In this document: positions 23,768 to 32,148 of the stretch, one piece after another
Layout: every line of letters starts with the position of its first letter
Numbering within the stretch: position 1 is the first letter of the stretch
Source: an uncultured Sterolibacterium sp.
Lineage (GTDB): Bacteria; Pseudomonadota; Gammaproteobacteria; Burkholderiales; Rhodocyclaceae
Assembly: GCA_903832735.1 (NCBI GenBank)
Contig: CAILCO010000010.1
Location: 1 to 49,420, forward strand
DNA: 49,420 nt
Reading direction: 5' to 3'
Notes under the pieces: model-generated
Databases searched by the model: none
What the model was told of the DNA's origin: nothing
The model's input: only the letters and a program-made list of their open reading frames with translations
Translations under genes and position numbers: made by a program

Positions 23768-25450
23768 TCAACGACGTTTCAAGGCCTGCTCGCGCAGTGC
23801 CGACAGCGTGGTGCGCGGGGTGATGGCTTCCGGATCGGTCCGCAGTTCGAGCAAGGTGGCCTGGCCGGCGCTCAGAGCATTTTCGAATGCCGCCGGAAAA
23901 TCGCCGGTATGCTCAATTCGCTCTGCATGAAGTCCGTAGGCCCGCGCCAGCGCGACGAAATCGGGATTCTCCAGCGTCGTGCCATAGACCTTGCCTGGAA
24001 AATTGATCTCCTGATGCATCCGGATGCTACCGTAGATGCCGTTGTTCACCACGACGATGACGATGTTCAGACGATATTGATTGATCGTCGCCAGTTCCTG
24101 ACCGTTCATCAGGAAACAGCCGTCGCCGGCGAAGCAGACGACGCTGCGCTCGGGATGCGTCAGCTTCGCGGCAATCGCCGCGGGCAGGCCGTAGCCCATG
24201 GTGCCGCTGGTCGGCGCGAGCTGGGTGCGAAAGCCGCGGTACTGGTAGAAGCGATGGACCCAGGCCGTATAGTTGCCCGCGCCATTGGTGAGGATCGCGT
24301 CATCGGGCAGGCATCCGTTCAGGTAAGTCATGACCGCACCCATGTCGATGCCGCCGGCCATCGCTCCGGGTTTGAGATGATCGAGATAGTCGGCTCTGCC
24401 CTGCCGTGTCCACTCGCCCCAGGAAGTTTCCTGCGGGCCGGGCAGCTCGCGCAAGGCGGCGGCGAACTCCGGCATCCCGGCATTGATCGCCAGATCGGAC
24501 TGATAAAGCTTGCCGAGTTCGCCGCTATCGGCATGGACATGAATGAGTTTCTGCTTCGGCTTCGGCGCCGCGATCAGGGTATTACCGGAGGTCGTGGTTT
24601 CACCCAGACGACCGCCCACGGCGAGGATCAGGTCGGCGTCGATGATCCGCTTGGCCAGTTTGGCGCTGATGCCGACGCCGGCATCGCCGACATAATTCGG
24701 ATGCCGGTTGTCGAACAGGTCCTGGCGGCGAAAGCCCGCCGCCACGGGCAGACCGTAGGCCTCGACGAAGCTGCGGAGCGATGTGCAGGCTTCACTATTC
24801 CAGCCGCTGCCGCCGGCGAGCAGCAAGGGTCGTCGCGCTGCGGCGAGCATCTCGCGCAAGCGCAACAGGTCGGCGACACCGGGATGCGCCTGAGTCCGCT
24901 GATAGGCTCCAAGGTCGGCGACTTCGGCCACCTGATAGAGGATGTCCTCGGGACAGGCGACCACCACCGGGCCCGGCCGGCCGGACACCGCGACATGGAA
25001 GGCGCGGCTGATGATTTCCGGGATGCGGGCGATGGCATCGATCTCCGTCGCCCATTTCGCGATCGGCCCGAACATTCTCGGCAGATCGATCTCCTGCCAG
25101 GCTTCGCGCCCCTTCACCCGGGTGCTCACCTGGCCCACGAGCAGGATCATCGGGGTCGAATCCTGGGCGGCGGTATGCACACCGATGCAGGCATTGCTGG
25201 CCCCCGGGCCGCGCGTCACGACGCAGATGCCCGGCCTGCCGGTGAGCTTGCCATAGGCCTCGGCCATGAAGGCCGCGCCTCCTTCCTGGCGGCAGACGAT
25301 CAGACGAATCGAGTCGCGGAGATTGCCGAAGGCGTCGATGACAGGCAGAAAGCTTTCACCGGGAACGCAGAAAGCGCAATCGACGCCGTGTATCTTCAGC
25401 GCGTCAACGAGGATCTGGCCGCCAGTGCGGCCGGGAATATTCTGTTTCAT
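23768..25450 (-). CDS. Thiamine-diphosphate-dependent enzyme of the acetolactate synthase/benzoylformate decarboxylase family
   Basis: The 560-residue protein has all three domains of the family. The N-terminal Pyr domain carries the catalytic glutamate E56 (CRQEGGAAFMAEAYG), the central domain follows, and the C-terminal PP domain has AGDGCFLMNGQELATINQY and NNGIYGS for Mg and diphosphate. The PP-domain entry GTMGYGLPAAIAAK is present. It is not an obvious housekeeping IlvB since no small subunit gene follows. It is translated 9 bases after a Bug receptor gene. Decarboxylation or carboligation of a 2-oxo acid is likely; the substrate is unknown. Confidence 0.87.
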   Translation of the reverse strand: MKQNIPGRTGGQILVDALKIHGVDCAFCVPGESFLPVIDAFGNLRDSIRLIVCRQEGGAAFMAEAYGKLTGRPGICVVTRGPGASNACIGVHTAAQDSTPMILLVGQVSTRVKGREAWQEIDLPRMFGPIAKWATEIDAIARIPEIISRAFHVAVSGRPGPVVVACPEDILYQVAEVADLGAYQRTQAHPGVADLLRLREMLAAARRPLLLAGGSGWNSEACTSLRSFVEAYGLPVAAGFRRQDLFDNRHPNYVGDAGVGISAKLAKRIIDADLILAVGGRLGETTTSGNTLIAAPKPKQKLIHVHADSGELGKLYQSDLAINAGMPEFAAALRELPGPQETSWGEWTRQGRADYLDHLKPGAMAGGIDMGAVMTYLNGCLPDDAILTNGAGNYTAWVHRFYQYRGFRTQLAPTSGTMGYGLPAAIAAKLTHPERSVVCFAGDGCFLMNGQELATINQYRLNIVIVVVNNGIYGSIRMHQEINFPGKVYGTTLENPDFVALARAYGLHAERIEHTGDFPAAFENALSAGQATLLELRTDPEAITPRTTLSALREQALKRR

Positions 25451-25459
25451 GAGTTGTTC

Positions 25460-26434
25460 CTATTCGGCCTTGGCGCCGGAGATTTCGATCACTTTCTTCC
25501 ACATCCCTCGTTCGCGGCGGGCGGCGGCGCTCATGTCTTCCGGGCTGCCCGGCAGCGCTTCAAAACTGTGCTCGCGCAGCTTCGCCATGAACTCTGGATT
25601 TCTCAGGATCGTGACCAGTTCGCGATTCATCCTGGCGACGATTTCGCGAGAGGTCTTGGTCTGCGCCACCAGACCAAACCAGGCTGCCGTCGTCATGTTC
25701 GGGTAACCCTCTTCGGCGACGGTCGGCACATTGGGCAGCTGAAACCAGCGTTGCGGCGTCGTGACGGCAAGCGGCCGCAATTTCCCGGCCTGGATCTGCG
25801 GCAGCAGTTGCGGCAGGTTGTCGGTGGTGAACTGCACGTCGCCGGCGACCAGCGCCAGCATCGCGGGATTGTTGCCCCGATAGGGGACATGCAGCAGATC
25901 GATGCCGACATCGGTCTTGAACAGTTCGTTCAGGAGGTGCCCGGCGCTGCCGATGCTGGAGCTCGAATAAGACAGTTGGTGCGGATGGGCCTTGCCGTAC
26001 GCGGCCAGTTCGTTCAGCGTATGGACCGGCAGTGACGATGAGCTCACGATCACATTCGGGGTCTGGGCGATCAGGCCGATCGGCACCAGATCGGCATCCG
26101 GATCGTAGCCCAGCTTGGCATACAGGTACTGGTTGATCGCCAGCATCGGCAAGGAAGCGACCATGAAGTAATGGTCGTCGGCAACCGACTTGGCGAAGGA
26201 CGTCGCGGCGATGCTGCCGTTGGCGCCGCCGCGGTTCTCCACAATCACCGGCTTGCCCAGGGCTTCTCCAAGCTTTTGCCCGAGCAATCGGGTGAGGATG
26301 TCGGTCGAACCGCCGGGCGGATAGGGAACCAGAATGCGTATCGGATGAGTCGGCCAGCTCTGCTGCGCCGCCACGCTGCTGCAGGCGGCAACCGCCAGGA
26401 ACAGCACAAATCTGCAAAATGCTGCGGGGCTCAC
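25460..26434 (-). CDS. Bug/TctC-family tripartite tricarboxylate transporter receptor
   Basis: The 324-residue product has a signal peptide (FVLFLAVAACSSVAAQ), then PIRILVPYPPGGSTDILTRLL, VIVENRGGANGSIAATSFAK, DLLHVPYRGNNPAMLALVAGDV. The start is GTG 26434, placed by GGGAGAG upstream. The signal peptide contains a cysteine but without a clean lipobox position. It follows the GlcG-like gene after a strong hairpin and is followed by the ThDP enzyme gene. Confidence 0.88.
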   Translation of the reverse strand: MSPAAFCRFVLFLAVAACSSVAAQQSWPTHPIRILVPYPPGGSTDILTRLLGQKLGEALGKPVIVENRGGANGSIAATSFAKSVADDHYFMVASLPMLAINQYLYAKLGYDPDADLVPIGLIAQTPNVIVSSSSLPVHTLNELAAYGKAHPHQLSYSSSSIGSAGHLLNELFKTDVGIDLLHVPYRGNNPAMLALVAGDVQFTTDNLPQLLPQIQAGKLRPLAVTTPQRWFQLPNVPTVAEEGYPNMTTAAWFGLVAQTKTSREIVARMNRELVTILRNPEFMAKLREHSFEALPGSPEDMSAAARRERGMWKKVIEISGAKAE

Positions 26435-26461
26435 ACATCTCTCCCGGGGGCATGATTAAAC

Positions 26462-26491
26462 GGGCCGGCCGCAGCGCAGTGCGGCCGGCCC
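26462..26491 (-). terminator. Strong stem-loop between the GlcG-like and Bug genes
   Basis: GGGCCGGCCGCA (26462-26473) and TGCGGCCGGCCC (26480-26491) form a perfect 12-bp GC-rich stem with a 6-base loop. On the - strand it follows the GlcG-like stop by 10 bases and is followed by GTTTAAT, only a short T-run. It may terminate partially or stabilise the upstream message, uncoupling expression of the two genes. Confidence 0.5.
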
Positions 26492-26501
26492 AAGGAGGAT
26501 G

Positions 26502-27020
26502 CTATTTGATCAACGCTGCCGCCGCCTTGCAGGTCGCCTCGTCCTGCGAGCCGGTGCCGCCGGAGCAGCCGACCGCACCGATGATCTTGCCGCCTTCGAT
26601 CAGCGGAATGCCGCCGCGCGAACCGATGGCGCCGTCGAGCGTCATGATGTAATTGAGCCCGGCCTTCTGTATCCCGTTCTCGAAGATCACGGTCTCGCGG
26701 CGGAAGGTGGCCGCGGCCTTTGCCTTGTGCTCGGCGATCTGAATCGAGGCCAGTTGCGAACCGTCCATGCGCTGGAACGCGACCAGATTGCCGCCCGCAT
26801 CGACCACGGCCACATTCATCTTCCAGTTGCGCTTCTTGGCCTCCGCGACTGCGGCGTTGATCACCACGCCGGCGCGATCCAGGGAGATCGGCGCACCATA
26901 GGGAACATCGAAGGGCATGGCGTCCGGGATGGCATCGAGATTGGGCTGCTGCGCATGGCTGATGCCGCTGGCCAGAAGGCTTGCGCCGAACATGGCGATG
27001 CTCAGGATTTTGACTCGCAT
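26502..27020 (-). CDS. GlcG/HbpS-family exported protein
   Basis: The 172-residue protein has a signal peptide (residues 1-23, SGISHAQQ) and the GlcG/HbpS core: AAVAEAKKRNWKMNVAVVDAGGNLVAFQRMDGSQLASIQIAEHKAKAA, later GGIPLIEGGKIIGAVGCSGGTGSQDEATCKAA. Related proteins bind heme or cobalamin, or act as accessory factors of glycolate and propanediol use. ATG 27020 has GAAGGAGAT upstream. It is the first gene of the - strand run. Confidence 0.85.
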   Translation of the reverse strand: MRVKILSIAMFGASLLASGISHAQQPNLDAIPDAMPFDVPYGAPISLDRAGVVINAAVAEAKKRNWKMNVAVVDAGGNLVAFQRMDGSQLASIQIAEHKAKAAATFRRETVIFENGIQKAGLNYIMTLDGAIGSRGGIPLIEGGKIIGAVGCSGGTGSQDEATCKAAAALIK

Positions 27021-27168
27021 TCACTATCTCCTTCGACGGCTATTCCAACGCCGTCCCCGGAAGTGGCGCGATGGTTTAGCCGATATTGTTTGGATGGTTC
27101 GAGGACGAGGCCGTAGTCTGCCTCGACTGGGCCGTCTGCGCAAGCAAACTTAGAAAGCCTTGGCGGAG

Positions 27169-29877
27169 CTAGAGGCTGCGCAACAGATAGCGGACGAACT
27201 CCTCTGCCGGCATCGGCCGGGCGAAGTAGTAGCCCTGCGCTTCGTCGCAGTGGAAGATGCGCAGATGCTCGAGCATCTCATGATCTTCGACGCCTTCGGC
27301 GATGGTCTTGAGATTCAGGCTCCGGGCCATCTGGATGATCGCCCGGACGATCGCGGCATCATCCGGATCGCTCGCCAGATCGCGGATGAAGGACTGATCG
27401 ATCTTCAGCTTGTCCACCGCGAAACGTTTCAGGTAGGACAGGCTCGAATAGCCGGTGCCGAAGTCGTCGATCGACAGTTTCACGCCGAGCAGCTTCAAAC
27501 GCTTCACCGTTGCCAGCACACTCTCGGTGTTGTGGATCAGGATCGATTCGGTCAGTTCCAGTTCGAGAAAGGCCGGATCGAATCCCGACTCCTCCAGCGC
27601 ACTGATCAGTGTTTGCTCGACATCGCCGCGTCGGAATTGCACCGCCGAAAGGTTCACCGCCATGGTCAGTTGCGGCAATCCCGCGCGTCGCCAGGCCATC
27701 GCCTGGCGGCAGGCCTCCTTCATCACCCAGGCGCCGATCGGCACGATCAGCCCGCTCTCCTCGGCTACCGGGATGAACCTTGCCGGCGCGATCATCCCCG
27801 ACTCCGGATGATTCCAGCGGATCAGCGCCTCCACGCCAACCACGGCGCCGCTGGCGAGATCGATCTGGGGCTGGTAATGAAGCACGAACTCGTCCCGCTC
27901 CAGCGCCTTTCTCAAGCCGTTCCGCATCGAGAGATGATCGACCGCCTCGACATTCATCTGCTCGTCGAAGTAGCGGTAGGCGTTCCGGCCCGACTCCTTG
28001 GCCCGGTACATGGCCATGTCGGCTTTCTTCAGCAGCGTGTCGAAATCAGCCCCGTCTTCCGGATAGAGGGCGATGCCGATCGAGACCGAGGTGGACAATT
28101 CGTGGCCGTCGGCGTGAAACGGATCCTGCAGGCGCTCCATGATCTTGAGCAACACCGGCGACGCGGCTTCCGCGTCGGGCAAATCCTGCACCACGATCAG
28201 GAATTCGTCGCCGCCCTGGCGGCTGATGGTGTCGGTGTCGCGCACGCATTCGTTTAGTCGGGAGGCAATTTCCTTGAGCAGCGCATCGCCGACCGCGTGC
28301 CCCAGCGAATCGTTGATCGTCTTGAAGTTGTCGAGATCGAGGAAGAACAGCGCGACTCGGCTCTTGGTTCGATCGGCGGAGGCGATCGCCTGCTCGAAAC
28401 GATCCTGGACCAGCAAGCGATTCGGCAAACCAGTCAGGACATCGCGGTAGGCCAGGATCTCGATCTGCTGCTCGGCGGCCTTGCGCTCCGTGATGTCGGC
28501 GGCGATCGCCAGGTAGCCGTATATCTGCCCGGTGGAATCGCGCAGCGGCGCCAGGGTGGTATTGATGTCGATGGGCGAACCATCGCGCCGCTGGCGCCGC
28601 ACTTCGGCCTGGACGATGATCTCGCCATCGAGCACGCGATGGCGGAGATTATCCGTTTCCTCGAGCTTGTCCGTCGGGACGGTCGGCATCGGCTGCCCCA
28701 GAATATCCTCCTCGCGCCAGCCGAACATCTGTTCGGCGCCCTTGTTCCAGGCGGTCACGATCCCCTTCAGGTCTCGCGTGTAGATCGCCAGCGGCGAACT
28801 GTCGATGATCGCCTGCTTCAGATTCCTTTCGGCATCGAGCGTGCGGTTCGCTTCGCTGAATGCCGCCATTGCCGTATCCAGCCTCTTCCAGGCACGGTAG
28901 ATCAGCCAGGACAGCAACAAGGTTGCCATCAGGAACAGTGTCACCAGCGTCAGCGTCTTCCTGGCTTCGTCGCGCCAACCGGCGAGATAGTCTTCTGTGG
29001 CCAGGCCGATGACGATGTTGAAAGGCAGGCCTTCGATCCTGCGGTAGGAATACACCCGCTCAATGCCATCGACAGTGGAGAAGACGCGGTAGGTCGCTTC
29101 GCTCTTGCCCGCCTGGATCGCTTCCTGCAGTTGCGGCGACGCGAACTTCTTGCCGACCGAACTGCCGATTCCGCCCGGCTCCGGCTGCCGGGTGATGATG
29201 CTGAGGGAATTGTCGAACAGGGTGAAGGAACTGCCAGGATCGACATGAAGGGATGAGAATGCCTTGGTGAAATGCGCCAGCGTAATCGTCCCATAGACGA
29301 TGCCGGCGAAGGAGCCATCGCTGCGAATGTATCGCCGCGCGATGGTAATCACCCATTTGCCGCTGGTCCGCCCGCGAAGAGGCTCGGAGACTACCAGGCC
29401 GGCATTGGCATCGTTCTTCAGGCGGATGAAATAATCGCGATCGGCGAGTCTTGCCGCCAGGCCGGAAGCCATGCCGGTGCCGTAGGCTATCGTGCCGCTC
29501 GGATCGGTCGCGCGCAGTCCGTCAAGATCGCTTTGCTGCGCGAACTGCCGCTCGATAAAGGCGCTCAGGGACGGCCCCTGAATGCCGCCTGCGCCAAGTT
29601 GCCTTTCGGCTTCGTTGACGGTGGCCAGCAAGGTCAGGTCGATCAGGCGTATTGAAGCTGCGATGTCGTGATCGAGCAAACGCGCCAGATTCTGGCTTGC
29701 CAGTGCGGCCTGGTCGTCGTAATGCAGCCGGCTCTGCTGCAGCGACAAGGCGGCCAGCGAGGCGACGAGCAGGTCGATCAGCAACAGGGCGATGGCCAGG
29801 CGAGAAATGACTTTGGCGAAGGACAAGGTCGGGCCTGAGCGTAGCGGCTGTAGATCGATTTTCATGTCCTGGGGCAT
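27169..29877 (-). CDS. Membrane-bound Cache-PAS-GGDEF-EAL cyclic-di-GMP protein
   Basis: The 902-residue protein has a first membrane segment (about 25-47), a periplasmic Cache-type sensor (about 48-305, with AARLADRDYFIRLKNDANAG), a second membrane segment (about 311-330), a PAS domain (about 350-470), a GGDEF domain with intact GGDEF at 555-559, and an EAL domain with EAL at 683-685, NLS, DDFGTGYSS and KIDQSF. Both catalytic motifs look intact, so it could both make and degrade c-di-GMP. An extracellular small molecule probably sets the balance. ATG 29877 (GGGAG close) and ATG 29865 are possible starts. It is likely a single-gene transcript. Confidence 0.92.
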   Translation of the reverse strand: MPQDMKIDLQPLRSGPTLSFAKVISRLAIALLLIDLLVASLAALSLQQSRLHYDDQAALASQNLARLLDHDIAASIRLIDLTLLATVNEAERQLGAGGIQGPSLSAFIERQFAQQSDLDGLRATDPSGTIAYGTGMASGLAARLADRDYFIRLKNDANAGLVVSEPLRGRTSGKWVITIARRYIRSDGSFAGIVYGTITLAHFTKAFSSLHVDPGSSFTLFDNSLSIITRQPEPGGIGSSVGKKFASPQLQEAIQAGKSEATYRVFSTVDGIERVYSYRRIEGLPFNIVIGLATEDYLAGWRDEARKTLTLVTLFLMATLLLSWLIYRAWKRLDTAMAAFSEANRTLDAERNLKQAIIDSSPLAIYTRDLKGIVTAWNKGAEQMFGWREEDILGQPMPTVPTDKLEETDNLRHRVLDGEIIVQAEVRRQRRDGSPIDINTTLAPLRDSTGQIYGYLAIAADITERKAAEQQIEILAYRDVLTGLPNRLLVQDRFEQAIASADRTKSRVALFFLDLDNFKTINDSLGHAVGDALLKEIASRLNECVRDTDTISRQGGDEFLIVVQDLPDAEAASPVLLKIMERLQDPFHADGHELSTSVSIGIALYPEDGADFDTLLKKADMAMYRAKESGRNAYRYFDEQMNVEAVDHLSMRNGLRKALERDEFVLHYQPQIDLASGAVVGVEALIRWNHPESGMIAPARFIPVAEESGLIVPIGAWVMKEACRQAMAWRRAGLPQLTMAVNLSAVQFRRGDVEQTLISALEESGFDPAFLELELTESILIHNTESVLATVKRLKLLGVKLSIDDFGTGYSSLSYLKRFAVDKLKIDQSFIRDLASDPDDAAIVRAIIQMARSLNLKTIAEGVEDHEMLEHLRIFHCDEAQGYYFARPMPAEEFVRYLLRSL

Positions 29878-29954
29878 TACTCCCGCGGCGGGAGCCTGTA
29901 TTGCCTAAATGTCATTCTACCGCGACAATGCGCCATTCGAGACATGAGCACGAC

Positions 29955-30392
29955 ATGAATAAAGACTTTGAGAGCAGTGAAATTTCGGCGGACGATCGCG
30001 ACGATTCCAAGCATTTCGACGAGAGCGAGCAGAACGATGAAAGCGCTGAATGCCCATTTTGCGGCGCCACTAACGAGAGCTGCAAGCATCTGATCGCCTG
30101 TTTCGGCGTCAGCGAAGCAGGCATCGTCAGCGGAATACTCGTTGACCATCAGGACGAACTCATCGATCTGATGAACGGGCGCAGCGAAGGATATGAAGCC
30201 GCCTCGGACATCGAGGATGTCATCGCCACGCTACGCGCCTTTCTCGAACAACATGCCGAAGTGGACTGGGCCGACTTCAGCGTCGACGAGGAAAACGGAA
30301 TCTGGGACTACGCCAGTTACTGGGCACGCTATCCGGGTATGGTGATCGACGAACTGTATCGCCACCTGGAGGCCCAAGCGAGCGAGTACTGA
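29955..30392 (+). CDS. Hypothetical acidic protein with a cysteine motif
   Basis: The 145-residue protein begins with a strongly acidic, probably disordered stretch, then ECPFCGATNESCKHLIACF, a CxxC...CxH arrangement suitable for metal binding, and a helical C-terminal half with EEVDWADFSVDEENGIWDY-like acidic sequence. No signal peptide. ATG 29955 begins it; the gene is divergent from the c-di-GMP protein with 77 bases between. I do not recognise a named family. Confidence 0.6.
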   Translation: MNKDFESSEISADDRDDSKHFDESEQNDESAECPFCGATNESCKHLIACFGVSEAGIVSGILVDHQDELIDLMNGRSEGYEAASDIEDVIATLRAFLEQHAEVDWADFSVDEENGIWDYASYWARYPGMVIDELYRHLEAQASEY

Positions 30393-30445
30393 AGCGCAGC
30401 AGCAGCGCCGCTGCAATCGCCGGCAGGTCGATCAAGCCTACGCTG

Positions 30446-31027
30446 CTAAGAAGGCGCCAGGTCCTTGCTGTCCCGGGTTGGCATGACCGGCGGGATGAGT
30501 GGGCTGCGGATCCTGGGCAAGGGATATTGCGAATCGTTGCTCGGGAAATGCATGGCGCCCGCACTCGCGTAATGCGCAGCAGCGGCTGCGGCGTAGGTAG
30601 GGTCGGTCGCCACGGTGCTCACGGCCTGACTGGCAGCTTCTACCAACAAGCCTTGCAGCGAGCCATTGGCGTCGAAGTAGCCCGCTGCGGAAGCGCTAAC
30701 GGCCGGTGGCGCAACAGCCAGGTCCGTCGCCGCGGGTGTCGCCACCATCGCGGCGCTGCTCGTCGGTGCATTGGTAGTCGGACTGCTTGCGGCCGGAGCG
30801 GTATAGACGTCCGGCGTCGCTTGCGCATCCACGGCGGAATTGCCCACGCCTGCTGCGGGCTCCGTGACGGTCAGAGGGCTCATCACCAGCCCCGAAACAT
30901 CGATCTGGGTCAGCGCAGTCAGCAAGGCATCGGCATAGCTCAAAGCTGCCGGGCGAGCGTTCGCAAGAACACGCACGGAATTTGGCGTAACCGCGGAATT
31001 TGCGACGGACTGAGTAGAAATTGCCAT
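30446..31027 (-). CDS. Hypothetical Ala/Pro/Ser/Thr-rich protein
   Basis: The 193-residue product starts MAISTQSVANSAVTPNSVRV and continues with a low-complexity stretch (APAASSPTTNAPTSSA). ATG 31027 has GGAGA eight bases upstream, which supports this strand over the opposite frame. There is no signal peptide. The N-terminal 45 residues faintly resemble RebB-type R-body proteins (an AVTxxxVxVLA pattern), but this is too weak to name it. Divergent from the TPR gene. Confidence 0.5.
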   Translation of the reverse strand: MAISTQSVANSAVTPNSVRVLANARPAALSYADALLTALTQIDVSGLVMSPLTVTEPAAGVGNSAVDAQATPDVYTAPAASSPTTNAPTSSAAMVATPAATDLAVAPPAVSASAAGYFDANGSLQGLLVEAASQAVSTVATDPTYAAAAAAHYASAGAMHFPSNDSQYPLPRIRSPLIPPVMPTRDSKDLAPS

Positions 31028-31264
31028 AGGAAAATTCTCCACCAGCGATGCCCGGACCCGATTTCGGACGAACTTCCAGCCTGAAATCCTTTACACTTGA
31101 AGTGACACTAGCATAGCCTCTAACTAAAATCAACCACTACGTCAGCATGATTCGTTGTATTGGAACGGTTTTCCACTTACCTTGTCGGACTAGGCTGCCT
31201 AGAGGTCACTTGAACTTTCCCCTTGCGTCCCCATATGCGCCAGGAAATCAACAGGAGTCAAACC

Positions 31265-32113
31265 ATGTTAGAAAAGTTCTTCATCAGCTTCAGCTTTCTG
31301 GCCTTGCTGGGTTTCACCAACATTTCGCTCGCCGCCGAAGACCCTACCCTGCACCAGGTCTATGAGGCCGCACAGGCGGGCCGCTTGACTGAAGCGCAGG
31401 CGATGATGGATATCGTCCTGCGCGACCATCCCAACAGTGCCAAAGCGCATTTCGTCGAGGCGGAACTGCTGGCCAGGCAAGGACAGCTGGCACGAGCCGG
31501 CGCGGAGTTGAATACTGCCGAACGCCTGGCGCCCGGATTGCCGTTTGAAAAACCTCAGGCCGTCGAATCGCTGAGGAGCCGCATCAGTTCGCCGCCGGCC
31601 GCATCCCGGCTGTCCGCCGCACCGCATGCCCTGCCAGCGGCAGCGTCGGGCGGAATCCCCTGGGGCATGCTGCTGTTCGGCGGCGGCCTGATCGCGGCCA
31701 TCATTTTCTTTGCTCGTTCCATGAGCAGACGCAACGCCAATGTCTTCCCTGCGGCCATGAATTCGGGCTATGCGCCCCAGGGAAGCGGCGCCGCTCCTGC
31801 CGCCGGGCAAGCTTGGGGTCCCGGCGGCATGGCGCCGCCGATGGGCGGAGCAGGCTCTGGCATCGGCTCGGGAATCATGGGCGGTCTGGCCACCGGCGCG
31901 GCGCTCGGCGCCGGCATGGTCGCGGGCGAAGCCCTGATGCACCACTTTACCGATGGCAACCGGGGCAGCAGTAACCCTGCGCAGACGCCGCTGGCCGACT
32001 CGTGGGATTCCCCGGCGAACAGCGACATGGGCGGCGCCGACTTCGGGGTCAATGACGGCGGCTCCTGGGACGACAGTTCCGGCGGCGGCGGTGGCGGCGA
32101 CGACTGGGGTTAA
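31265..32113 (+). CDS. TPR-containing membrane protein with Gly-rich tail
   Basis: The 282-residue protein has a signal peptide (residues 1-24, SLAAED), one or two TPR-like helices (YEAAQAGRLTEAQAMMDIVLRDHPNSAKAH and the following repeat), a membrane segment (about 128-148, GMLLFGGGLIAAIIFF) and a long Gly/Ala/Pro-rich region. It ends in DDSSGGGGGGDDWG, like the tails of YgcG/TPM-domain proteins. A CAGGAG site precedes ATG 31265. Function unknown; an envelope role is likely. Confidence 0.7.
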   Translation: MLEKFFISFSFLALLGFTNISLAAEDPTLHQVYEAAQAGRLTEAQAMMDIVLRDHPNSAKAHFVEAELLARQGQLARAGAELNTAERLAPGLPFEKPQAVESLRSRISSPPAASRLSAAPHALPAAASGGIPWGMLLFGGGLIAAIIFFARSMSRRNANVFPAAMNSGYAPQGSGAAPAAGQAWGPGGMAPPMGGAGSGIGSGIMGGLATGAALGAGMVAGEALMHHFTDGNRGSSNPAQTPLADSWDSPANSDMGGADFGVNDGGSWDDSSGGGGGGDDWG

Positions 32114-32148
32114 GCGCGTACTGGCATGGTGATTGCTGTTTTGCCGGC

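Noticed and set aside
23909-26035. A 708-codon open frame on the + strand opposite the ThDP enzyme and Bug genes
   Set aside because: Shadow of high-GC coding sequence; no ribosome-binding site or recognisable domain, while the - strand shows full ThDP and Bug motifs.
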